A stretch of 64,000 nt of DNA, taken from positions 310,001-374,000 of the forward strand of contig JBAOHV010000019.1 of assembly GCA_037045265.1 (NCBI GenBank), in the 5' to 3' direction. Shown one piece after another: positions 8,820 to 16,920 of the stretch. Below the pieces are notes generated by a model that saw only the letters and a list, made by a program, of their open reading frames with translations, made no database searches and was not told the DNA's origin. Position numbers and translations under genes: made by a program. The DNA comes from JBAOHV01 sp037045265. GTDB taxonomy: Bacteria > Actinomycetota > Acidimicrobiia > Acidimicrobiales > Microtrichaceae. Every line of letters begins with the position of its first letter. Position 1 is the first letter of the stretch.

Positions 8820-10034
8820 TCAGCCTGCGAGCAGTCCGTCGGCAACCGACTGGTCGATGAGGTTCGGGCTCGCGTCGGGTGAAGGCAGCTCCACCCACGT
8901 GTTGCCCGGCGTGAGCAGGATCGGCCGGCCCTCGGGGTCGGTCAGCTTCCATGGCTGGGTGATCTCCGCACGCTCCCAGCGGCCCTCGATCACTCGACCG
9001 TCGGTGAACACCCACGCCGCGCCGTCGCCGACGGTCCGCGCTTCGGGTGACAGCCGGTCCGCGCTCGACGCCTCGTACGGAGTATGGAGTACCACGACGT
9101 TGGTAGCTGCGATCTGCGGCCCACCTTCGACGGTCTGGCGCACACCGTTGGCCCAGCGCAGCCAGGTGCCGGTCTCGGCGGACCAGACCCAACTGGACGG
9201 CGACTTGCCCACGAACAGCTGGAACCCCGGTGTGGGCGCGCCGACTGGTTCGGACCCTGCGACTCGGTACCCGAAGATCGGTGTCGGGATGGCTGGCGGC
9301 TGGTCGGCGTAGGTGTACAGCACCGGTACGTCGACGATCAGGTTGTGTGGCGCCGACTTGGCCCTGTTGCGCGAGTACGCGTTCGTCGCCTGACTCGGAT
9401 TGAGCGCCTGGATCCAGGGCGTGTTGTTCATGAGCCGGGTCACGGTGGGGTTGCCCCCCGACCAGGCGACGAGCGGGCGAACGAACATCGCCAGGAGGTC
9501 CGGGTCGCTCGTGCGTGCCGAGCGGATCGGCCCGACCCGGGTCGCGTCCTGTGAATGGACCACCGCCATGTAGCGGCTGATGCCCTCGACCTTGAGCTCG
9601 ATGACGATGTCGGCCCGGTCCATGCCCAGCTGGGGCATCGCCTCGGGTGCGTTGTCGACCTTGGCGACCAGAGCGGGGCGGTTGAGACGCTCGACCGCGG
9701 CGGTGTCGGCCTCATCGACCACGACGCCGGTCAGCGGCGCGACGGGACCGGTAGGGATGGGAACCGTCGTCGTGGTGGCGAGCGTCGTGGTGGTCGACGT
9801 GGTCGTCGATGCAGGCGGTTCATCTCCGCCACGGGTCAGGGCGAAGGCGATCCCCGCCACGACGAGCACAGCCGCTGCCACGGCCGCACCGATGACGATC
9901 TGCTTCTTGCGCCTTGCGGCGTCAGAAGCAGCCCGCGCGGCGTCGCGTCGAACGACAGGCGCGTCCCCGTCGCCAGCCACGTCCGAATCTGGAACCGGGA
10001 TCTCGGCCGACGGATCGTCCTTCTCCCCGCTCAC
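8820..10034 (-). CDS. Membrane-anchored DUF3048 (YerB-like) protein
   Basis: 404-aa protein with a charged cytoplasmic N-terminus, one transmembrane segment (about residues 46-66, VIGAAVAAAVLVVAGIAFAL) and a threonine-rich linker. An extracellular domain of about 300 residues follows, matching the DUF3048/YerB type (RPALVAKVDN, RVGPIRSARTSD, AWSGGNP). The function of the family is not known. The GTG start overlaps the stop of the M48-like gene upstream by 4 bases, placing it at the end of the pgsA-patA-pimA operon. Confidence 0.85.
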   Translation of the reverse strand: MSGEKDDPSAEIPVPDSDVAGDGDAPVVRRDAARAASDAARRKKQIVIGAAVAAAVLVVAGIAFALTRGGDEPPASTTTSTTTTLATTTTVPIPTGPVAPLTGVVVDEADTAAVERLNRPALVAKVDNAPEAMPQLGMDRADIVIELKVEGISRYMAVVHSQDATRVGPIRSARTSDPDLLAMFVRPLVAWSGGNPTVTRLMNNTPWIQALNPSQATNAYSRNRAKSAPHNLIVDVPVLYTYADQPPAIPTPIFGYRVAGSEPVGAPTPGFQLFVGKSPSSWVWSAETGTWLRWANGVRQTVEGGPQIAATNVVVLHTPYEASSADRLSPEARTVGDGAAWVFTDGRVIEGRWERAEITQPWKLTDPEGRPILLTPGNTWVELPSPDASPNLIDQSVADGLLAG

Positions 10035-10799
10035 AGCTCGGCCAGTACGGCTATGCGCAGCGACAACGGCTGGGTTCCCACGGGGTCCACGCCGTCAGCG
10101 CCCTGCTTCCCCACGGGGGCCAGCCACAACGGTGCGGACAGAGGGGGAACGCCGTCGACGACCGTGCCGGCGTCCGACATCGTGGACAGCGCGGCCATGA
10201 GGCCGGGCGGATAGCGGGTCAGATCAACAGCAGCCATGTCGGACATGACGGCGCGCTGGTCCCCGAGGTGTCGAGACAACAGGGCGTCTGCACGCGCGGA
10301 GTCGCCGAAGAGCCCCAGGACGGTGGTGCTGTAGTGGGCGGAGCCGTCGCGGACCCGCCCGAGCAGGTTGGCGATGACACCCTCCATCTCCAGGCGTCCG
10401 AGTCGTTCGACCAGTCCAGTGGTCAGCACCAGACGGGACCCGCCTCGACCGGCGACCACCAGCGCGTTCATCGCGGGGCTTTCGACCAGGAAGACCTCGG
10501 GGGCGGCCACGCCCGAGGTCATGCAGAGGCCCTCGAGCAGGTTCGCGAGTCGTGGTCGTTCCTCGGCGACGACAGGGTCGAGGTCCAGCCCGGCAAGCAC
10601 CCGGTCGGGTGCCGATGCGATGCGTGCGCGGCATGAACAGCACCCACCCGCCGGCAAGGATCACTCCGGCGACCAGCGCCATCAGCGGATGGACCAGGAG
10701 CAGCACCAGCGTCGCCAGAACCGCTCCGAGAACCCCGGCGAAGACCGCGTTGTGCTCCAGGCGATCTGCTTCGGCGGCGAGCGACGTCGATGACTCCAT
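10031..10799 (-). CDS. HtpX/M48-like membrane protein without the HExxH site (frame break)
   Basis: The product begins with a short polar stretch and two hydrophobic segments (about residues 19-52). A domain follows that aligns by eye with the HtpX/M48 fold: LLEGLCMTSGVAAPEVFLVESPAMNAL, then LTTGLVERLGRLEMEGVIA. In active M48 enzymes the next residues are HExxH; here they read NLLGR, so both zinc histidines and the catalytic glutamate are absent. A surplus base near 10625 splits the N-terminal membrane part from the rest. It lies 11 bases after pimA and overlaps the DUF3048 gene by 4 bases. It is probably a non-catalytic membrane protein; assignment is by pattern only. Confidence 0.65.
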
Positions 10800-10810
10800 C
10801 GGGCCCGAGG

Positions 10811-11930
10811 CTACCCGCGCACCCCCTTGCCGCTGCGAACCCCACACCGATCCCGGGCCAGGAGCCGTTCGTAGCGCTCCAGGTAGAGGTCGCAGAGCAG
10901 TTCCAGGTCGAACCGTGCTGCCCGCGCCCGCCCGGCGTCGCGGAAGTTGCTGTGCCCCCGAGGCATCGGCGAGCACGTCGTTCAGCGCCGCGGCCAGTCC
11001 TTCGACGTCCCCGGGAGCGCTGAGCACTGCCGCCGCCGGACCGTCGTCGGGTAGGGCGACCTTGGCGTATCCGGGAATGGAGCTGGCGACCACCGGCGTG
11101 TCGGCGGCCATCGCCTCCAACAGGATCACTCCGAACGACTCCCCACCCAGCGACGGTGCGCAGAACACCGACGCTCCGGCGAGGCGCCGGTCACGTTCGT
11201 CGTCGTCGATCCGCCCCAGCCACACGACGCGGGGGTCGCGGTGGCGCTCCTTCAGCTCACCGGTCAGGGGGCCTTCACCGGCAACCCAGACGGTCACGTC
11301 GTCGGGCAGGTGGGGAACGGCCTCGAGAAGCGTCGCCAGCCCTTTTCGCTCCTCGTGGCGGCCGATGAACAGCACCGTCGGCCCGGTCGTCGGCCAGGGT
11401 CGGGCGGTCCGGAAGCGATCGCACTCGATCCCGTTGAACAGCACGCTGAACTCGCCACCGACCGACGGTCCGGCCAACGCGAGCGCGTCGTCGGACACGG
11501 CGATGCGGTCGTCGAGTCGCTGACCGAACCACGCCGCCACCGGGGCGAGCGCCTGGTAGGCAGGTTGACTGCCGGCGGCGTGGAAGGTCCCGATGAGTGG
11601 AGCGGGCTTGACCAACAGGGTCGTGACGGTCGGACCTGGGACGAACGGCTCGTGCAGGTGCACGACGTCGAAGCTCTCGTCCCACAGCGCCCGGATGGTG
11701 CGCAGCTGCGCCGACACGTCGGGGGCGATCGGCGCGATCGACCCGTTGGTCGCGGTCGGGACGCTGCGACCGAGCGGCGTGACGAAGAGCTCCGGAGGTG
11801 GACCGTCGCAGGGTGCCAGCACGCGGGTCTCGTGGCCGCGCCGTCGCAGCGACCTTGCGAGCGAGAGCACCTGGCCCTGCACGCCGCCCGGGATGCTCAG
11901 GCTGTAGGGACAGACCAGACCGATTCGCAC
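10811..11930 (-). CDS. pimA: Phosphatidyl-myo-inositol mannosyltransferase PimA (frame break near 3' end)
   Basis: GT4 glycosyltransferase that puts the first mannose on phosphatidylinositol at the inner face of the membrane. The N-terminus MRIGLVCPYSLSIPGGVQ is the PimA signature, followed by VVHLHEPFVPGP, the inter-domain NGIECDRF, and the GDP-mannose region SLGGESFGVILLEAMA with the EX7E pattern. A run of five C on the plus strand (10955-10959) holds one surplus base. Correcting it gives the C-terminus SNFRDAGRARAARF and a stop at 10811, about 373 aa in all. Its place after pgsA and patA matches the mycobacterial cluster. Confidence 0.9.
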
Positions 11931-11957
11931 CGACGGGAGCCTAATTCCGGATATGGC

Positions 11958-12917
11958 TCAAAGATCCCGCATCGACTCGGGCCGTTCGATGCCGAGCGCG
12001 TCGTAGTCGCTCGGCCAGTTGGGCTGAAGCAGATGCCACTGCTGGGGCGCGCGCCGGATCAGGGTCTCGAGCGAGTGGGCAAGGTCCTGGGTGACCCGTG
12101 TGACGTCCTCTCGGAGCCGTCCCCTTCGTTCGGTTTCGATGGCGGGCAGGACCACGGCATGGCAGTGACTGCCCTGGAAGAACGCGGCTGCGGGTATCAG
12201 GGGTGAGCCGCTGCGCAGCGCAGTGACGGCCGGCCCGCCGGGGAGCCTGGTCCGTTCCCCGAAGAACTCCACGACGATCCCGTCACCGGAGATGTCGCGG
12301 TCGCATAGCAGGCTGACGATGTCACCGCCGGCCAGCCGAGCGCCGACCTCGCCAGCAGCGCCGGGTCCCACCGCGACGATGTGCATGCCCAGCTTGCGGC
12401 GAAAGTCCAGGAACCACTCGAACAACTCCGGCGGCTCGAGCTGCTCGGCGACCGAGGTGACCGGCCAACCCTTCACCTTGGTCAGCCATGCCGCGGCCCA
12501 TTCCCACCCGCCCAGGTGTGGCATGGCCACCACCGGTGTGATGCCGGCGGCGATCGGGTCTATCAGGTGATGGATTCCCTCGTAGGAGAAGCCGTCGTCG
12601 ATCTGCTCGGGGCTCAGGTCGGCGAGACGCAACGAGTCGAGCCAGTAGCGCCCGTAGCTCTCGAAGACGACCTCGAGCAGCCGCGGCAGCTTCGACTCGT
12701 CGAGCTCGTCGCCGAGCACCCGACGCAGGTTGCGCTCGGCGATGAGCCGCTCGTCCTTGGCTGTGATCGCGTACCCGCGACTGGCCACCGAGACCACCGG
12801 GGCCAGCACCGGGCGCGGCAGATGCCGTGTGAGGGCCTGCGCGGCGCGCAGGGTGTGGACCGAGAGCACGTACGTCGGGTCAGGCGCCGCCGCGGCGGGG
12901 CCCACCCTGTCGGGCAC
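11958..12917 (-). CDS. patA: Phosphatidylinositol mannoside acyltransferase (LpxL/HtrB family)
   Basis: Member of the lysophospholipid acyltransferase family; PatA acylates the mannose of PIM. The 319-aa product has ESYGRYWLDSLRL, the catalytic HxxxxE-type motif in PHLGGWE, VAERLEP-like AEQLEPPELFEWFLDFR, LCDRDISGDGI, and the C-terminal WHLLQPNWPSD. These match PatA better than lipid A acyltransferases. The GTG at 12917 overlaps the pgsA end by 38 bases; a GTG at 12869 would remove the overlap. Lies between pgsA and pimA. Confidence 0.88.
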   Translation of the reverse strand: MPDRVGPAAAAPDPTYVLSVHTLRAAQALTRHLPRPVLAPVVSVASRGYAITAKDERLIAERNLRRVLGDELDESKLPRLLEVVFESYGRYWLDSLRLADLSPEQIDDGFSYEGIHHLIDPIAAGITPVVAMPHLGGWEWAAAWLTKVKGWPVTSVAEQLEPPELFEWFLDFRRKLGMHIVAVGPGAAGEVGARLAGGDIVSLLCDRDISGDGIVVEFFGERTRLPGGPAVTALRSGSPLIPAAAFFQGSHCHAVVLPAIETERRGRLREDVTRVTQDLAHSLETLIRRAPQQWHLLQPNWPSDYDALGIERPESMRDL

Positions 12918-13585
12918 GGGTTGCGGCCCACCTCTGTCCGGCGCTGCGCTCAGGGCGACGCGAGCGGCGGCGCTGACGACGCTCGGAACGGACCGGAACC
13001 TGCGCGCTCGCCTGGTTCCAGACCTTCACGAACCGCTGGCCGGCGGTGATCGTGTTGAGCACGATTATCAGGATCAGCACGGGGATCATGACCGGTTCGA
13101 ACAACAGCGCGATGGCCAGCAGGATGAACCGCTCCGCACGCTCCACCAGACCGCCGCGGGCATCGAAGCCGAGCGCGTCGGCCTTGGCGCGGATGTACGA
13201 CACCACCGAAGCGGTGACGTAACCGGCCACCGGCAGCATGACGACCCCGGGAGCCTCTCCGCTGGCCGACAGGTAGTAGGCCAGACCGCCGAACAGGAGG
13301 CCGTCGGTGAGGCGGTCCGAGACCGAGTCGAAGAACGCTCCACGCAGGGAGTCCTTGCCGGACGCCTTGGCGACCGCTCCGTCGAGCAGGTCCGGAACGC
13401 CTGTGAGCACGAGAAGCAGCAGACCCAGGCTCAGCGCCCCGGTGGCGATCGCAACCGACGCGGCAAAGGCCATGACGATCCCCACGGCTGTGATCGCTGT
13501 CCGCCGAGATGCCCGATCGCCTGATGCTGTTGCCTATCGGCTTGACCGCCGCGTCGATCTGGCTGCGTAGATGTCCGTCGAACAT
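12880..13585 (-). CDS. pgsA: CDP-alcohol phosphatidyltransferase, likely phosphatidylinositol phosphate synthase (frame break)
   Basis: Membrane enzyme joining CDP-diacylglycerol to inositol phosphate. The family motif is present as DLLDGAVAKASGKDSLRG followed by FFDSVSD, that is DxxDGxxAK...G...DxxxD, with lysine instead of the common arginine. Several hydrophobic helices follow, and the tail is strongly basic. The N-terminal 30 residues (MFDGHLRSQIDAAVKPIG) are in another frame. A surplus base at about 13495 (AGC G ATC) separates them from ITAVGIVMAF. Order with patA and pimA supports the inositol-lipid assignment over phosphatidylglycerophosphate synthase. Confidence 0.85.
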
Positions 13586-13599
13586 GGAACTCCCTGGAG

Positions 13600-13617
13600 T
13601 GCTAACTGCAGTTAGCA
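13600..13617. promoter_or_regulatory. 18-bp perfect palindrome, candidate operator of the pgsA operon
   Basis: TGCTAACTG is followed at once by its exact reverse complement CAGTTAGCA. The site begins 15 bases upstream of the pgsA start codon, in a 111-base gap, so a bound protein could block transcription or translation of pgsA-patA-pimA. Perfect dyads of this size are typical of TetR- or MarR-type operators; the regulator is not known. Confidence 0.55.
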
Positions 13618-13696
13618 GTGTACACGGCGACCGGGCCCAGGAGAAGCACCCAGCGGATCCGACCCCCGCCGGGCAGGTCGGGGGCGAGTGGACCGT

Positions 13697-14287
13697 TCAG
13701 CTCGCCGGGGAGCTGGTCCCGTCGACGTCGGCGGGATCGAACCCCGACCAGTCCTCGGGGTTCTCCTCGGTGAACGACTCGACGACTCTTCCGTCGATCC
13801 CGTCGACCAGAGCGAAGCCTCGGCGGCTCGGAGGGTTCTCGGCCGAGTACAGCAGGATCCGCCAGGTCGGGCGGGACAACCAGCCGCGCCAGACCATCTG
13901 CGCTGCCGCATGGCCCACCGGGAAGCCTGCTTCAGACGAAGCGGCGACGAGTGCATCGGACTCGTCGATGCGGAGGGTCCAGCCTGCGACCAGGCCATAG
14001 ACGGCGAACAGGACCAGACCGATCCCCGCTGCGAGCGTGCCACCGTTGACCAGCGGAGAGCCATCTCCCCTGCCTACCCAGAGCCCGACGCACGCCAGAC
14101 CTATGAGCAGGTAGAGAACCGCGGGGATCCGACGACGATTGTTGTTGGGAAATGTGTGGGGTCCGACGAAGCCGCTGAGATCGAGGTCCTCGGGGAGCTC
14201 GTCGACGTACTCATCGTCATACTGCCCGTCGTGCCCGTCGTGCCCGGTGTCGGGTTCGCCGTCGGGTTCGGCGTCGGGTTCGGTCAT
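13697..14287 (-). CDS. Hypothetical acidic membrane protein
   Basis: 196-aa protein not recognised as a named family. The first 40 residues are rich in Asp, Glu, Gly and Pro. Two hydrophobic segments (about residues 57-71 and 84-102) are followed by a soluble C-terminal domain (ALVAASSEAGFPVGHAAAQ, WRILLYSAENPPSRRGFALVDG, ending in an Asp-rich tail). The topology suggests both ends in the cytoplasm. The ATG overlaps the HIT gene stop by 4 bases, so it is made together with the HIT protein and lies upstream of pgsA. Confidence 0.8.
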   Translation of the reverse strand: MTEPDAEPDGEPDTGHDGHDGQYDDEYVDELPEDLDLSGFVGPHTFPNNNRRRIPAVLYLLIGLACVGLWVGRGDGSPLVNGGTLAAGIGLVLFAVYGLVAGWTLRIDESDALVAASSEAGFPVGHAAAQMVWRGWLSRPTWRILLYSAENPPSRRGFALVDGIDGRVVESFTEENPEDWSGFDPADVDGTSSPAS

Positions 14288-14838
14288 GGCCGCAGCGTAC
14301 CGCTCGACGGCCAGTGCTCCCGAAGTCGCTCCCAGATCTCGGGCAACGACACGGGCATGACCTGCGAGCCCCCGACGACTGCCATGAAGTTGGCGTCGCC
14401 GACCCAGCGCGGCACGCAGTGCACGTGCAGGTGATCCGCCTGGGACCCACCTGCGGGACGGCCCAGATTGATCCCGACGTTCACGCCGTCACAGCGCAGA
14501 GTCGACTTGAGCGCCACGACTCCCGTGCGTACCAGGTCCCACAGCTCACCGAACTCGACATCGTCGAGGTCCTCGATGTCGGCGACGGCACGGTCGGGAA
14601 GGACCATCAGGTGCCCCGACGTGTAGGGGAAGCGGTTCAGGATCACGAAGCATGTCACGCCGCGGTGCACGATGAACGTCTCGGCATCTGGTGCCCCGCT
14701 GTCGAGGATGCGTTCGAACAACGAGCGCCCGTCCTCCGGCGACCCCGGCGCCAGGTCCCCGGGCAGGGTGCTACGGCTCTCGGCGGCACCCGTGACGTAC
14801 ATGGAGCGCCAGGTGGCCCAAAGCTGATCGAGGGGCAC
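14284..14838 (-). CDS. HIT family hydrolase
   Basis: 184-aa histidine-triad protein, probably a nucleotide hydrolase or phosphorylase acting on AMP-linked substrates. Evidence is the core ILNRFPYTSGHLMVLP, the GVNVGINLGRPAGGSQADHLHVHCVPRW-type C-terminal region with the HxHxH triad (DHLHVH), and normal length. The same gene lies between thrS and pgsA1 in Mycobacterium. It starts 7 bases after thrS. Confidence 0.92.
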   Translation of the reverse strand: MPLDQLWATWRSMYVTGAAESRSTLPGDLAPGSPEDGRSLFERILDSGAPDAETFIVHRGVTCFVILNRFPYTSGHLMVLPDRAVADIEDLDDVEFGELWDLVRTGVVALKSTLRCDGVNVGINLGRPAGGSQADHLHVHCVPRWVGDANFMAVVGGSQVMPVSLPEIWERLREHWPSSGTLRP

Positions 14839-14845
14839 GGTTCAC

Positions 14846-16819
14846 CTATCGCTTGGACGCGACGTCGGCCGCGAGCCGTTCGACGAACGACCCGAGCGTG
14901 ACATCACGCTCGACGTCGTTCCCACGCGGGTCGACCCCGACCGTGCGATGAGCGACGTCGTCGTCGCCCACCACCAGCACATAGGGCAGCTTCTGACCCT
15001 TGGCGCGGCGAATGCGGTTGCCGAGCGTCTCGTCGGCGGCTGCCACGTCGACACGGAAGCCGTGGCCCTTCAGCTCGGCGGCGACCTGCCGCGCATACTC
15101 GGCGTGGTTCTCCGACACTGGCAGGACACGGGCCTGCTCGGGTGCCAGCCATGCCGGAAAGGCACCGGCGTAGTGCTCGAGCAGCACTGCGAAGAAGCGC
15201 TCGACCGAGCCGAACAGCGCTCGGTGGATCATCACCGGACGGTGCTTCTCGCCGTCGGGACCGATGTAGCTCAGGTCGAAGCGCTGAGGCAGCATCAGGT
15301 CGACCTGGATCGTCGACATCTGCCATGAACGGCCGATCGCATCGCGTGCCTGGACCGAGATCTTGGGCGCGTAGAAGGCACCGCCACCGGGGTCGAGCAC
15401 CAGCTCGAGGTCCTTGCTCTGCGCCGCCCGGCGAAGCGCCTCGGTCGCCTCCTCCCACTCCTCGTCGGAACCGATCGACTTCTCCTCGGGCTTGGTGGAC
15501 AGCTCCAGGTAGAAGTCGTCGAGGCCGTAGTCGCGCAGCAGGTCGAGCACGAAGTCGAGCAGCGAGGAGATCTCGTCGCTCATGTGCTCCTTGGTGGTGA
15601 AGATGTGCGAGTCGTCCTGGGCGAAACCACGGGCGCGGGTGAGGCCGTGCACGACCCCCGACTTCTCATACCTGTAGACGGTGCCGAACTCGAACATCCG
15701 CAATGGCAGGTCGCGGTACGAACGCTGCCGGTTCTTGTAGATCAGGATGTGGAACGGGCAGTTCATCGGCTTCAGGTAGTAGTTGGTGCCGTGCCCGTCG
15801 GCGCCGTGGTCGAGCTCCATCGGCGGATACATGCCGTCCGCGTACCACTGCAGGTGACCCGAGGTCTCGAACAGCTCACCCTTGGTGATGTGGGGCGAGT
15901 AGACGAACTCGTAACCCGCCTCCTCGTGACGCTGACGCGAGTAGTCCTCCATCAGGCGGCGAACCAGGCCGCCCTTGGGGTGGAACACGGCGAGGCCTGA
16001 GCCGACCTCCTCCGGGAAGGAGAACAGGTCGAGCTCGGCGCCAAGCTTGCGGTGGTCTCGTTTGGCAGCCTCTTCGATGCGGTGCAGGTGCGCCGCCAGG
16101 TCCTTCTTGTTCGCGAACGCCGCTGCATAGATCCGCTGGAGCATCGGGTTCTTCTCGCTGCCGCGGAAGTAGGCGCCGCCGTGACGGGTCAGCTTGAAGT
16201 GTCCCAGGCGACCGGTAGAGGGAACGTGGGGCCCGCGACACATGTCCACGAACGAATCGGTGTTGCGGTAGAAGCTGATCACTCCCCCGCCGCTCGCCTC
16301 GCCGTCGGCGTCGTCACCGGCCGCGGCGAGGTCCATGAACACCCGCTTGTACGGATGGTCGACCATGAGCGCCTTGGCGTCGTCGAGCCCCAGCTCGAAG
16401 CGTTCGAACGGCTGGTCGGCCGCGATGATCTCGCGCATCTTGGCGTCGATGACGGCCAGGTCGTCGTCGGTGAAGGTCGCACCGCCGGGCAGCTCGAAGT
16501 CGTAGTAGAAGCCGTCGTCGATCGGCGGCCCTCCGGCGAAGGTGGCCCCGGGCCAGAGCTCCAGGACCGCCTGGGCCATGACGTGCGCGGTCGAGTGACG
16601 GATGTGTTCGACAGCGTCGGCATCCCGGTCGGTGAGGATGCGAACCTTCGCGTCTTCCGCCAGGTTCGCGTTCAGGTCCACCACTTCTCCGTCGACCTCG
16701 ATCACGAGCGCCGCCTTGGCCAGACCCGGACCGATCGCCGCCGCCAGATCGGTCCCCGTCGAGCCGACCGGAAGTGTGCGAACGGATCCGTCGGGCAGCG
16801 TTATGGAGAGCTCGGACAT
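14846..16819 (-). CDS. thrS: Threonyl-tRNA synthetase
   Basis: Class II synthetase of 657 aa charging tRNA-Thr. Domains in order: N-terminal TGS domain (SITLPDGSVRTLP), the editing domain with HSTAHVMAQAVLELWPGA and YYDFELPGG, the catalytic core with motif 2 (FEFGTVYRYEKSGVVHGLTRARGFAQDDSHIF region) and zinc ligands (MNCPFH), and the anticodon-binding domain (VLPVSENHAEYA). The start at 16819 (MSELSITLPDG) is preferred; a further 9 codons upstream are not conserved. No T-box leader is seen in the 101-base gap ahead of it. Confidence 0.97.
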   Translation of the reverse strand: MSELSITLPDGSVRTLPVGSTGTDLAAAIGPGLAKAALVIEVDGEVVDLNANLAEDAKVRILTDRDADAVEHIRHSTAHVMAQAVLELWPGATFAGGPPIDDGFYYDFELPGGATFTDDDLAVIDAKMREIIAADQPFERFELGLDDAKALMVDHPYKRVFMDLAAAGDDADGEASGGGVISFYRNTDSFVDMCRGPHVPSTGRLGHFKLTRHGGAYFRGSEKNPMLQRIYAAAFANKKDLAAHLHRIEEAAKRDHRKLGAELDLFSFPEEVGSGLAVFHPKGGLVRRLMEDYSRQRHEEAGYEFVYSPHITKGELFETSGHLQWYADGMYPPMELDHGADGHGTNYYLKPMNCPFHILIYKNRQRSYRDLPLRMFEFGTVYRYEKSGVVHGLTRARGFAQDDSHIFTTKEHMSDEISSLLDFVLDLLRDYGLDDFYLELSTKPEEKSIGSDEEWEEATEALRRAAQSKDLELVLDPGGGAFYAPKISVQARDAIGRSWQMSTIQVDLMLPQRFDLSYIGPDGEKHRPVMIHRALFGSVERFFAVLLEHYAGAFPAWLAPEQARVLPVSENHAEYARQVAAELKGHGFRVDVAAADETLGNRIRRAKGQKLPYVLVVGDDDVAHRTVGVDPRGNDVERDVTLGSFVERLAADVASKR

Positions 16820-16920
16820 GGCCTCCACGCTAGCGGCGCGTCGCATGACCCCTTAATCCGGTTCCCGCGGACCTGGCGCCCCGGCCGGGGTGTCATCGCG
16901 CTCCCGTAGGCTGGCCGGTC

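Noticed and set aside
16820..16920. T-box leader for thrS, or a regulatory site at the 12-bp palindrome CCCCGGCCGGGG
   Set aside because: The gap is too short and has no T-box sequence; a pure GC palindrome is common by chance at this composition.
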